From assembly GCA_013115145.1 (NCBI GenBank), contig JAAPAO010000070.1, positions 28,437 to 92,436 of the forward strand: a stretch of DNA of 64,000 nucleotides. The letters run 5' to 3'. The stretch is from Perkinsus chesapeaki (lineage: Eukaryota > Perkinsozoa > Perkinsida > Perkinsidae). Of the stretch, positions 1 through 11,400 are shown in pieces (within the stretch, counting starts at the first letter, position 1; every line of letters starts with the position of its first letter). The notes beneath the pieces are model-generated. The model did not search any database, was not told the DNA's origin, and was given only the letters and a program-made list of their open reading frames with translations. The position numbers and the translations under genes were made by a program.

Positions 1-2746
1 ACCCCCCCCCTTTCTTAACCCTTATCATCGCCATACTTACTTTCTGTATTGCTGCTATCAGTAACAACTACTGACATCATTCTCCTATTACTGGTAAATT
101 CCACAACATGTAATAAATTAACCTTCCATATAATATCCTCTTCTATTAATGCTATATCTATTCTATCTGGTGTTCTATCAATAAATCTTATACCAAAGTA
201 TCCAGCAGCTGATACTAGTGCACTCTCATCTGGTGATGTTCCTTGATACATCACATCACCCATGCCCTCAGCCTGCCCTTTACTATTATCGATTGATCTA
301 ACAATAGCCCTTCCCGACATATCCTCCTCCTGCTCCTCCTCTACCACCTCATCGGCGCCTCTATGAGCCCTCCGCTTGTATTTCTTAAATACACCAGTAA
401 GACAGCCAGCATTGGTAGTATTAGATGTATCCCTATCTGGATACTCAGGATCAGGCATACTAGGAGCTTGAGCTCTTTCACAGGTATGGTTAACCGATAG
501 TGCAAATAGGAAGTCATGTAATGTAGAATGGGGTCCTTCTTTAGATAGTGCTATCCTCATTATTTTAACTAGTTCATCCGAGCATGGTAAAACACCAGAG
601 AACTTAGGAGGGTTATCAAAAGGGCCAGCAGGAAGAAGAGGCCTTTGAGGAGGTATCGAGGAGGATGTAGAGCCTGATCCTCCTCCTCCTTCCCCTACTA
701 TATCTCCACCACCATTCGTCATCTCATGCTTATGTGATATCCCTATTTGTTTGAATTCAGTAGAGTAAAGGACACCACCAACAGCAGCTCCCTTAAACTC
801 CATTTTATTACAGGTTAATGTACCTGTCTTATCTGTAAATATATTAGTTATCATACCAAGTTCTTCATGTATAGACTTTGAATTACACCGAGCTGCCAAG
901 TTCCTAATAATAACTACTTTCGTGCCTTACCACTTAATGTACTACCTTTCTGGATCATACAGTCCATTATCCCACTCTATTAAGAATGCCTGTGCCACTC
1001 TAAGTACCTCCCCAGCTACCCATAATGATACTGGTATCAACGTATTCAGTAATACAAAATAACTCAAGTAGTTTACTATACGATTTTGAGATGATAATCC
1101 CACTAGATACCTATAAAGGCGACCTCCTATCCTTGAGTTGCAGCTTAAGTATGGATACTTACCATGGATAATCGAATGAACTAGGAGCTGGGAATATAGC
1201 GAATAGTCCAGTTGCTAATGCACATAATATAGCTTGTAATATAAATAATGTAAGAACATACTTATTCATAGCTATATCAACAGTACTACGTTTAGCTGGG
1301 CAAAATCCACCTAAAATACCACCACTACTATTACAGTTAGACTTAGGATACCATTATAGTATTACCATGATTGCTTATCATAAATCTAGATTCATGACCA
1401 GCATACACTACTACGCCTATAGCCCATGGTGTATTCTTAAGGGTACATCCTCTTAAGAGTCTACGGAAATATGGTATAATAAATTTTTTTCCTATTCTTA
1501 TTACAAATTATCCATGGTAAGGCCTTCTATAGTACCTTCATCTTCTGTATTACTTAGTGGTGATATTGACCCTTTAAACCTAATATGCTCCATAATATAC
1601 CTTAATGTAGGTGGTGTTATTACTTAATAAGATCAGCTGAAGGTGCTTCAAACTGCATAGACATGGTATTTATCAAGCCAGCTAATGGTTCATTATTTGC
1701 TATGTAACGAGTAGATTGTCGCTTTAAAAGATGATGCTCGTCATCTTGTTGATGGTCCTAAACCCAATATTATAACCTCTAAGCCGTACCCTCTTTATCA
1801 CCTCTGGTATACCATTGCCACCTTTAGGACTTCCTGTATAACCACCTGAAACAATACAACACTACATGAGGGCACGAATAGTCGTAATCCTCATGATGAT
1901 GAATGCCGATAGATCATCGCTGAATTATATACGCCTTAACTTTCTAATACCGTCCACCCTATATTACATCCCATATCAGTATTATCCCCCACGTTTTGTG
2001 TCGGTATTGTTTGAGCCCCCCATAATGGTCCAGCCCTCCTCTTCCTTCCCGACATAACATCCTTAACAGCCTTTGGTGCTTGCCTTGTCTTTAAATTAGT
2101 TTCACCATCAAGATTACTAGTCTCCATATATGCAACACATCCCCTTTTGGGATCCGACCCATGTGATGATAATAATAATACCATATCAGCTGGTGAAGGC
2201 TCCATCTCCCTCACCATTATAACATCCCCAGGGAACAGACTTGACCATTGAACCTTATCTATAGTACCATTGTCATTAACCCTTCTAGTTAATCCTCTAT
2301 TAGTCTCCTTATCTCTATTATATGCTAACCATTCTTCAACAAATTCCCGAGCTATCGATACGATAAGTACAAATGCTAATGGTAATATAGCAGCTATAGG
2401 ATTAAGTGATCCTACATCAGGTAGGCTAACTACTATAGCACCCAAAAGGAAATAACAATTGGCTAATCTACGAAACTGGAATAGCAATGATAATGGGCCA
2501 AATGTCCACCAGCTATAACGTCTAGTAGATACTGAATTACCATTATATAAGTGACATGGTGTACCTAATAATAATATTAATATTTATATATACTAAAAAC
2601 CTACCAATAGTAACAGTTCTGAAATGTTGTTGTAATATACTAGCTTTCCTGGAACCAACAGTACCAATGTTAAAGTACTGTTTGATATTATCAATGGTAT
2701 CCTTACAATACTGCCATAACTTCATTATACTAACATATACTACCAT
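1..2746 (-). CDS. P4-type ATPase (phospholipid flippase), 3' end beyond the window
   Basis: This is a phospholipid-translocating P-type ATPase of the P4 family, which moves aminophospholipids across Golgi, endosomal or plasma membranes. Reading from the right, exon 1 is joined by an intron of about 36 nt to an exon with the family run FQFRRLANCYFLL. The actuator motif DGET is at 2109-2098. The TM4 segment with the P4-specific PVSLWV lies near 1025. The phosphorylation motif DKTGTLT is at 833-813, and the nucleotide-binding SPDESALV is near 226-240. Short introns separate the exons, for example after ESRFMISNHG. The C-terminal hydrolase hinge and TM5-10 lie beyond position 1. The start is uncertain: in-frame ATGs occur at 2746 and 2725, and the frame stays open upstream. 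No auxiliary CDC50 gene is visible. Family assignment is firm; substrate is not predictable. Confidence 0.93.
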
Positions 2747-3093
2747 ACAAAGATTCAAGCGTTTAGATTGGTAGACGACCTTGTCCGTGACGCTCCATGC
2801 GCCACGCTGCCTATTGAAGCTAAGCCAGTCTGTCCCCAACTCAACACTTCTATGTCTTTCACCCGAGTCGCACCCACCTACTGCGTTCCCCGTCAACATC
2901 ATCAATCCTACAAGCGCTCTCAATATAAAATGATGTAAAAATGAACGCGCCAAGGATAGAACCTGCGTTGATCGTTGAGACATAAAAAAAGCACAATACT
3001 CGTCTTAGAGACATCCTATTACGTCCTGCCTGGCGTTCCGTTAGATTACCTACCACATTATATGATATTTATCCAACAGTATTTTAAGTTTGT
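2747..3093. other. Divergent spacer between flippase and cornichon genes
   Basis: About 350 bp separate two divergently transcribed genes, so both promoters and 5' UTRs should lie here. It is less A+T-rich than the flanking exons. I see no TATA-like motif or repeat I would defend. Confidence 0.5.
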
Positions 3094-3774
3094 ATGATAT
3101 TCTACGCAGTACTCTATAGTTGGCCTTATATAGGACTATTCATTACTATATGTGCACTTGTATGTGTTACAGTATACATGGTAATAATAATAAAGGGTGG
3201 TGGTTATATAGGAGGATGATATTATGTTGTATTATTGTTTAGCTGGGTGAGTTTGGTGATCTTGAAAGTGACTATACAAACCCTGTAGACTTCTGTAATA
3301 CAGCTAATCAGGTAGTAATGATACAGATAATGTTATTAGAAAACTAAAAATATCAGATATCTCGGTATGAGTTTGCTTTAATAGCTACATCATCGATATT
3401 ATTATTATGTTCCTTTGATTGGATTGGTTTACTTATATTCATACCGTTTGCTGCTATAATGTTATGGCAATACTATACAAGAAGGTACTAACAACGTTAA
3501 CACTATAGTAGTAGATATTTGATAATAACATTATAATGGTCAGTTACTTATTAGAGAGTACATTATTATTTAAAGGCAATAAACTAGACCATCATAAGAA
3601 CTGGTAGTAATAAAATACAACTCGTACATAGTCGATAATGTGTTTATATTTAGGAGTGCCTTCCGTCTTGTATTCTATGTAGTATTCTTTGTATATATGG
3701 TATTTAGATTGATTCAATCTATTGTTGAACATGGTGTTGATTCCAAATATACCTTAGTGCCTTATCATCATTAA
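3094..3774 (+). CDS. Cornichon/Erv14 family ER-export cargo receptor
   Basis: Cornichon proteins are small three- or four-pass membrane proteins that load cargo into COPII vesicles at the ER. The model was read by splicing. Exon 1 (from ATG 3094) encodes a hydrophobic segment ending in VCVTVYM. After an intron, exon 2 gives LGEFGDLESDYTNPVDFC, a close match to the family signature DLE-DY-NP-DLC. Exon 3 gives two hydrophobic stretches ending LWQYYTRR. A later exon gives KLDHHKNW, joined through a GT-AG intron to SAFRLVFYVVFFVYMVFRL, the last membrane segment. The stop is TAA 3772-3774. The junction between exons 3 and 4 (about 3488-3555) does not keep phase with any GT-AG pair I tried, so a small exon or a base error may be hidden there. 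The short exons make this gene easy to miss. Confidence 0.85.
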
Positions 3775-4840
3775 TATTATTATTAAATGCTCCTGCTGCT
3801 CGCCCGCCTGCTGCTGCCCTATTGTTCATACATCTGTATAGTATTGAGTTGTTATGATTAGTAATTAGAATAGTTTATTGTTGAAGACGATAAGCTAATA
3901 AGAGTTTCACTATAGCATACTACCTACTATGGGCAAATAGGATGAACCTAGCTCGATCCCGAAGCTACTAGATAAACTCTTACGCTTGTTGGATGTGGTC
4001 ATGACTTGCAGCAATACAGTCTACTTCACCTTTTACCATCCAAGCTTGACAAGTGAACGCATATGTTTGACACATTCTTAGATGTTGCCTTCAAGATTGC
4101 CTTTGCTACATTCTGCCAGTTTTGACACTCCACTTTGTCAACATATTCAGTAATCAGTATTCGAGTCGATCTTATTGATAAAATATCGGTTTTGTTATTT
4201 ACTCATGATGCTATTTAACAACCTCCTGTTGCTCATCACCTTAGACCTACTGGTAACCACATGTGTTGCCGAATTCGCCAAGTACGAACAAGAATAATAA
4301 TAATTACCACCAGGGTCGTAAAGTACACATATGGTTCAAGCTTATGATACCACCACCACCACGTGAAATGGTCATTGTGGATTCATGTGGGCTCCCAGTC
4401 TGGGTCATCCTGACTGGTGGTAATTAAACATCGGCAATAAAGGCGACTGCCAGCGTAGGTGAATGAGTTACCTTATAGCCTTAGATGAGTTATGAGGGAG
4501 GAGCGGAGGCAAAGAGATAACAACACCGCGCGATTATGCAACACGCAAGTTGTTTGTCCAGTATTTTGGCACGCGCATCGAAACACAATCCTACTACACC
4601 ATATCAACACCATAATTTGCACCTGTTCGACGAACAGTGTACGCATTTCTGTCAGAAGGTATGCGTTTATAGAGGTTTCCCAATCGTTGAGGATGTCATC
4701 GTAACCCTTTAAGGATTATCGATATTGAATGTGCACTACTGAGGAGGGTGAAACTAATGGTATATGCCAATTCTACTAATTAGAGTATATCCCGGCTCTT
4801 CAAATGCGTCGATGTTAGCATTGGCATAACCCATATTGTT

Positions 4841-4857
4841 ACTAACAATTTGTTAGT
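4841..4857. repeat. Perfect palindrome, 8+1+8
   Basis: ACTAACAA and its reverse complement flank a single central T. An almost identical element, centred on G and one pair longer, lies at 52059-52077, nearly 48 kb away. Confidence 0.8.
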
Positions 4858-5155
4858 TCTCTTTTTGGCCCTTTGGTGAGCCTTCGGGGCCTATTCTAAC
4901 GGTGACGTGACGTAGATTGGGACATCATGATAATAGCACATTGGTAGCCACAACAGGCAGAGCAACATCATCGAAAGCACACATTGCGTGATATTCCCAG
5001 ACTCGTATACACATTAGATTTCACTTCACGCCCATCAGTTCTATCTCATGCGATATTGAGGAAGCGAAGTGCGGGAAGAGTAGTGAGTTTAAGGATTCAG
5101 CTGAACTACCCAATAGTAGGAATCCTTGCCAAGGGACATCCTGTCCCTGCCTGTC

Positions 5156-5172
5156 CTGTCCCAGTGGGACAG
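5156..5172. repeat. Perfect palindrome, 8+1+8
   Basis: CTGTCCCA and its reverse complement flank a single G. It sits in a local cluster of gtccct/ctgtcc words (5136-5160) that can also pair with it. Confidence 0.8.
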
Positions 5173-5207
5173 ACGTAACGAAGGCAAAGCAGTCTTTGAA
5201 GTATTAG

Positions 5208-5387
5208 TCAGAAATCGCCAAGTGTAAGGGGACTCCTTTGACGCAGTTTATATGCCATATTAAGCAGTTATTAGGGATATCCAATATAACACTGAGCCAT
5301 ACTGAGACACCATTTCCCACTGAGAGGCTTCTCCTTACCGAGGACAGCACGCATGTGATTGTGACAGGAAGACTAATAATTACGTAG
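5208..5387 (+). pseudogene. Possible terminal exon or relic of a secreted-protein gene
   Basis: A frame opens directly after an acceptor-like tattag and runs about 59 codons to TAG 5385-5387. It includes CHIKQLLGISNITL and EDSTHVIVTGRLIIT. The spacing of Phe, Cys, Ile-Leu and a terminal val-x-gly-x-ile loosely resembles the C-terminal half of the secreted protein encoded just downstream at 5710. No start codon or upstream exon was found. It may be a decayed paralogue or chance. Confidence 0.25.
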
Positions 5388-5709
5388 CTATGGGAAAATA
5401 AAATTATTAGCTCTAAGCTTATATGAAACAACCAGTATTGCTGTTGTCGTTGTGGCAGCCCAGACTTTATATCGCGGGTCTAGCAGTAAAAGGCTGGGTA
5501 TTAAACTGTTTCCTTTCTACAATGATGGCAGGGCCACATAACTTCTGTCGTTCATTCCTGTATGCGATATTGGTTATAGTTAGCTGAACAACATGCATTT
5601 GCTTAACAACTTTCACCTTTCAACTGTACCCGAATTGTATATCAACAGGTTCATGAATACTTTCATTCATTTTTATTTCATTAATTTTCGTTCAGTGTTA
5701 GTTATCCAT

Positions 5710-6141
5710 ATGATTTCCGTTATTGTTATTATTGGAATTCTATGCAGTTTGGTTACTGGAAAACTCCAAGGTGGTGGTTATCGTGGCGTTCCATTACCAC
5801 AGGGCAAATTCGGAGGTCGTATTCCACCAGATACACTAACGGAGCTTTCAGTCGAATGGGTACCGGCTAAAACCCCTGTAGTCATTCTAGGCGTGGCCTG
5901 TGAGTTTACGAGTAGGTTTTCGTTTCGCCTGCGCTACACCGAGGATAACATCTTGAATAAGTTCTGGATCAGTGAAAACAGTAAACATGACCTTGAGTCC
6001 TTTCTGGCCGATGTTGAGATGTCAACAACCTGCGACGTCAAGCCTGGCAATGGTGCTCTACAAGTTCTGGAATACAACGATAATCTGGATGTGATGAATA
6101 TTATTTATGGAGGCAGAGATGTTACTCTTGATCGAGGTTAG
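5710..6141 (+). CDS. Small secreted protein, lineage-specific family
   Basis: An intronless frame of 143 codons. The N-terminus MISVIVIIGILCSLVTG is a good signal peptide, which favours the ATG at 5710 over the more upstream ATGs (from 5593) in the same frame. The mature part begins GGGYRGVPLPQGKFGG and contains two cysteines (GVACEF and STTCDV). It ends with a beta-strand-like MNIIYGGRDVTLDRG and stops with TAG. The second half aligns by eye with the protein at 59290-59721: hydrophobic strand with Cys, acidic loop, FL-x-DV then Cys, then a terminal strand with Arg-x-(V/T)-x-(L/M). The function is unknown and it resembles no enzyme I know. The family looks expanded and exported, as host-interaction proteins of parasites often are, but that role is inference. 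Confidence 0.65.
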   Translation: MISVIVIIGILCSLVTGKLQGGGYRGVPLPQGKFGGRIPPDTLTELSVEWVPAKTPVVILGVACEFTSRFSFRLRYTEDNILNKFWISENSKHDLESFLADVEMSTTCDVKPGNGALQVLEYNDNLDVMNIIYGGRDVTLDRG

Positions 6142-6997
6142 AAAGCTAGTGTGTGGAAGGCTGGAGAGCCATGTGCCTCAGCCGTAATACTGCAGTCATT
6201 GTGATGCCTCTGGGCGATACCTTCCCTCCACAATCCACAACATGGTCAATCTCTGACTGTCAAAACCTTTCCAATAGTATTGTCACTTGATGGCTTTTCA
6301 TAATATCACATTAGTCTTCGTCACGTTTTCATTATTGATAACTATCGTTGAGTTTCCGTGAGTTTATAACCCCTATAAACTGAGGACCCGTGAAAAGAAT
6401 ACAGTCAAGCTAAGGGAGATGAACTTCGAGTAGCACTCTTGGACCAAGAGGCTGATTGACCTTCTGGTTTCAACAGTGTGCATCATCCGACTGAGGGCCC
6501 GCGAGAACATGGCGACTCTAACATGATCCTCAGTAACTCGGACAAATCGTCACCTTTACAAGTTCCAGCTTCCTCGCAGCAATGAAGACTCTATGGCCCT
6601 TATGAGCATGAATCATAGACTCGCGCAGTCCACTGTAAGCGTAAAGCGAAGAAGTGACGATGAGCATAGAAGCCCACTGAGCCGCGTTAGCGGCACTAGA
6701 CAACCGCATCGCACGAGCACACATACGAGTATTTCCATGGATCAGGATGAGGTTGAGAAAAACCAGTGTCCACTGGTCTATGCTATCCTCGTTTTATTGT
6801 CGAAATGCTGCCGCTGAGGTAAGCCGGACTGCACGCGTATATATACATTACCACACTAATATTCCCACTTACTACTGAACACTAGTCATGTAGCAACAAT
6901 TGCTATACTAGAAAATGTTAACAATACTTCTACAGGTTACGACGATGGTTACTGTCATCTCTTTCAAGAACTATCACTATGCTCCAAATGATGGCAC
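6142..6997. other. Spacer without a recognised gene
   Basis: About 850 bp lie between the secreted-protein gene and the 3' end of the SPX gene. Overlapping open frames on both strands near 6530-6820 have no motif, signal peptide or splice context that I can support. Confidence 0.4.
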
Positions 6998-8276
6998 TCA
7001 TGATCGTATTTGTTCCCATGGATGATGATTATATGACATATTTGCCGTACTATCATGAGTTGTCATATGGGGCGGCGGCAGCGGAGGCGGTGATATGGGG
7101 GATGAGGTAGCAGTAGAATGTTGCTTTGGTAGTGATGATGATGATGCCAACGGGGATGGTGTAGCTGTTGATGGTGTCTGTTTCGATAGCAATGCCTTTG
7201 CTCGTAGACCCAATACAAGTTCACATTCTGACCCCAGACGGACCTCGGCTAAGGGCGGCAATGCCCCTAATGGCTCCAAACCGGGTACATTAATGGCTTG
7301 AAGTACCTGTTAACCACAGCAACAGAGTCATATACATATAGCACCAGCAACTACTGGTTTTATTATTTTAATTACTTGGAATAAGTTTTGTATACCACCC
7401 TTCACTTTATTTAATTCAGTAACAGCTCTTAATACACCATCAGTTAATAACCTATGATGGCTTGTATATGGTGTATCTGCTGCTGTTCCATTAGGTCTTT
7501 TCTGATACTCTATTGGTATCTGACAATAATAATATTATCAAATAGCGAGACTTACATATTTATTCTTACTTGTTTATCATGTTGCTTTAAAAGCTTTCTC
7601 ATACCAGCAACATTAATATCTATATATGCAAGTAGTTTATTAGCCTCCTGTGTAACAGTTTCTAATTCATGGGCTAAATCCATACCAAGAGATAAGGATG
7701 CAGAAAATATCATAGTTAATTGGGAATAAGCAGCACACTGTATAAGGTAACCATTAAGAGAACGTCCAAGTTGTGACATAACTACACATACCTAAAATAT
7801 AGGCTGATGATGATGAGGATTAGGTGATATATATGGTGTTGGTAATACCTGAGTCAATGTAGATACTAGATTAGCATTAGGCAGCTGATTATCTTGATCT
7901 AATATACCAGCTTGTTGTGCTCTTAAAACTAATGCAGCAACACCATGAGCTAATGTCTCCTGTTTGGTACCAATATACGTAAGCATTGCATCTAGATCAG
8001 CATCTAGAGTTGCATAAAAATGGCCATCCATTATACGAATTGTCTGAGAGATTATTTTGATTAGTTGTAATTACTATAATAAGTACTTACCTCTTTACTT
8101 GAAGCAATCTGCTGTTGTGTTTTAGTGGTATTAGATATATCGTCATTCATATCATCCAATGCACGTATCTCCCGAACTTGCCTACTAAGTATCTCTTTTA
8201 GATGCTTATGTGATATAAACGGTGCATCTTCTGTATCGTTTTGTAGTGCCAATGCAAGTTTACGACCAAACCTCAT
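6998..8276 (-). CDS. SPX-domain protein
   Basis: SPX domains bind inositol pyrophosphates and sense phosphate status. The frame starts MRFGRKLALALQND, the usual start of an SPX domain (M-K-F-G-K-x-L), followed by APFISHKHLKEIL. An intron of about 48 nt leads to the exon with DGHFYATLDADLD. A second intron near 7795-7850 leads to MSQLGRSLNGYLIQ and the SPX core helix AYIDINVAGMRKLLKQHDK near 7560-7630, with the conserved basic KLLKQHDK. After two more introns the protein continues with EYQKRPNGTAAD, then VLRAVTELNKVKGGI, VLQAINVPGLEPLG and a Pro/Ser/Thr-rich tail ending in a TGA/TAA-type stop at 6998. No EXS, VTC, RING or transporter domain follows, so it is a stand-alone SPX protein. It lies 211 bp downstream of the dynein gene on the same strand. 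Exon edges are approximate. Confidence 0.8.
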
Positions 8277-8487
8277 AGAAACAACAACACTTGCGCCACG
8301 ACCACCACCTAACTGACAAGCAGCATCAGCAGCAAGGAGACATCATCATCATTATCAGGAGGGAGAGGCAGCAGCAGTTAACGCAATACTGTCATCAGAT
8401 ATTGCGGAGAAACTTCATGGAGTGATGCTGCTGTTATTTGAATTAAGATGGCAATAATAATAGTGATGTCTTTGTTGTTGTTGGTTG

Positions 8488-11400
8488 TCATCTGAGTTGT
8501 AACCATTTGTTGAGGCATCTGCTAGCCCTTCGAGCTCTTAAGAAATCATCAGCTTCAGGCTGTAGACCAATCCATTGTGGTGTCGGTTTCCCTTCAAATA
8601 ATTTCGGTATTAAATTAACAAAATCATCTCGTTTTCGAGCATCAGGTAAACGTAGTAGGAATACCTAAATATACCAATCAAGACACTTGGGCGGCACCAC
8701 GCAGTCAGTCCCCGATCAGAACCACACCTCAGAACAACCCGAAGTATCGTCATTTGAGCATAGCGAGCCAGGATTGAGGACAAAGTCCTTTTTAAATGCT
8801 TTTGATGAAAAGATATGTTCAACAATATCTATAAGGGCCTGTCGATCTGTATCATTATCCAGTCGCCCACCATACCTTGAAGATGACAGGATGATGAACA
8901 AGACAATAAACAAAATAGCTTATTTCCTACACTACGTCTACTAGAGTTGTCCTTATAGCATCCCAGGGTATCTTAGCAGGATCTATGTTCATAAGCTCTC
9001 TAGATGATGATGAAGAAAAAGAAGAAGAAGCTGTGGTGGTGGTAGTTGTTGTTGCTTCTATTGTATCATTCAGCCATCTAAACGTATGCATTAACGGTAG
9101 TATATGGTATTAAGATATATCACTTATCAGTGAGTTCGACAGCACAAGATAGATCAGCCTCGCAGAAATCAAACTCTTTACTCCATCCAACAGGTGCATA
9201 TCTATAATGAGAAGATATGATATATTACTGATGGATGATGATGATATGTCGTAATTACCTGACCCTCTCCAATACAATAGCATGTAACCATGCCAACAAG
9301 AAGTAAAGGCGATTGCGCTCCACTGGCCCTCGTTGACATCTTTCAGGAACTAATACCTGATACATAATATAGGGGGGCGCACAGCTGAGAGTAGAGGTAG
9401 GATGATGATGTTACTTCAGCGTAGCTACGTTGTAATGAGGGTTTAACTCCAGTTGGAGCCTCAAACATAAGTATCCTTGCTGATTTCATTAATGTCTCTG
9501 GTAATGACTGACCAATACATGCAGCAATATCTATTGTTATGAATAGCTTAAATGAGGATGATGATGATGAAGTCTGAGGCAACTTCCTATCCATTGTACG
9601 GAAGTATGGTAGACAAAGATGCATATTGGTTAGTAGAGCCCATCGACCCTAATAATAAGGTAATATTTATATAACTACCCTACTTGTTGTTGTTGTTGTA
9701 TACCTGTTGTTTAGAAGCCACTGTAATAGCCCTATCTGCTAGAGTATAACCCTCTGATGATCCCATAGCAACACTCTCTATCTGTACACCCATCCTCTCA
9801 GCTAGATCAACAATACGTAGGGATGGATCAAATCCAGGAGTGCATGCCAAGATATATAGGCAAGTATGAGGCTAAAGAGAAAAGAAGGAAAAGGAGGAGG
9901 AGGAGGAGACATGTAAGGTAGTAAATAATATGATACTTACCATTGTAGTGCTTGGCATTATAAGATCCTGTAATGATGGTGTATTAATTGTTGTTAATGG
10001 TGGATCTAACCCTAATTGTACATCAATATATCGTTCCAGATATCCATCTAATATATCAGGTCTCATCCATCTACATATGATAACATCCTCCAATGCAGCT
10101 AATACTGGCCCCTTCTTCTTTTGTCGTTCCTTCTGCCACTGTATTGGTATATCACATGCATCTCCTTCATCTGTACTGTTAGTTAGGAACATAGCCCACT
10201 CCTTAGAGTGTGCTTTCATACTAGACTTTAGTGCTGATACGAAGGACTCCAAGACACCGTCACCAGAGGCTGCCGCCATAGAGAGTAACCGAGCAACAAG
10301 GTCCTTATTATCAGTGCTGATGTTCATAGCATTGACATAATCCGGTACTGTTGTTGCCGTTGCTGTTATAGTATGATTATCATCGTTATCATAATCCTCC
10401 TGTATGGATAACAGTTTTATATACTCAGTTGCTGGTGTGGCTGTAGCTGATGATGCATCATCAGTTGACATGCTACATCCTATCTCAGCTATACGTAATA
10501 GGAATATCAACCGATCAGCAGCCAGTAGGCCAGCCCCAATATACTCATATACAATATTAACTAGCCTGTGCCAAATTGATTGCAGACGAGTGATTGCATC
10601 ACCGCTGACGACTGATTGGCCTCCTACTCCTCCGGTTGTTGTTTTGTTGTGTAATACTGAGGTGTACAAATCCAAGTAGCGTACCAGACCAAATTGATAT
10701 AGATTTGATAGAGTTGATAAATGTTGTATAACAAAGTATAGATCTGCTGCAGATTGTGATAATGGTATGTATATAGATGATACCATATTGATCTCACGTA
10801 GGTTATCATCAGCTTTATTAGCCTCTTCAGCCACCTAACATAATAATAAAGTAGTAGCCTACTACTTTATTGTACAGTACGCGCAATACTACTACTACTA
10901 CTTACCTCAGCAGCTTCACATTTAAGTGTCTCTAGAGTGGTAACAATAGCCTCATCTTCTAGTATACTACCACTTATATTAGATAATGCATGTAATAGAC
11001 TATCCTCCAATTCACGTATACGTACCTATTAAACACCAGTTAATCACACCAGCAGCAGCAGCGCGCTAAGGTCAATGGGGTACCTTAAACTCTCCTTGTA
11101 GCTTTAATGCTTTAACACGTTTCTCTTCAACATCTGGTCTCTCTATCTTCAGTAAGGCATGTAGACATTGTGCTCGAAGTGACTCTCGTGTAACATTAAA
11201 ATTAACCATGGTAACCCTAGATGCTACATCAGGTGTAAAGGTTAATGATGCATCTCTTGTAGTCATATACCTGATGGACACTATAATCATTTTAAGGATC
11301 CCTATGAAAATTAGTACATAGCAAAAGTAGAAGAATAATCAATATCAACATCACCAACAGTTATAAGTGTACGTCCACCTTTCTTGAATAACTCTCTATT

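Larger units (their letters stand above)
3775..5709. other. Gene-poor stretch with palindromes and a possible gene relic
   Basis: Nearly 2 kb lack a convincing intact gene. Base composition is more balanced than in the exons. Two perfect 17-bp odd-centred palindromes and one coding-like open segment (5208-5387) are listed separately. Other open frames, such as the one near 4492-4704, have no recognisable motif or splice context, and I treat them as chance. Confidence 0.5.

Noticed and set aside
4492-4704. 70-codon plus-strand open frame
   Set aside because: No motif, signal peptide, splice context or paralogue in the window; length is compatible with chance.
6530-6817. Overlapping short open frames on both strands
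   Set aside because: No support beyond an open frame; opposite-strand frames of similar quality suggest chance.
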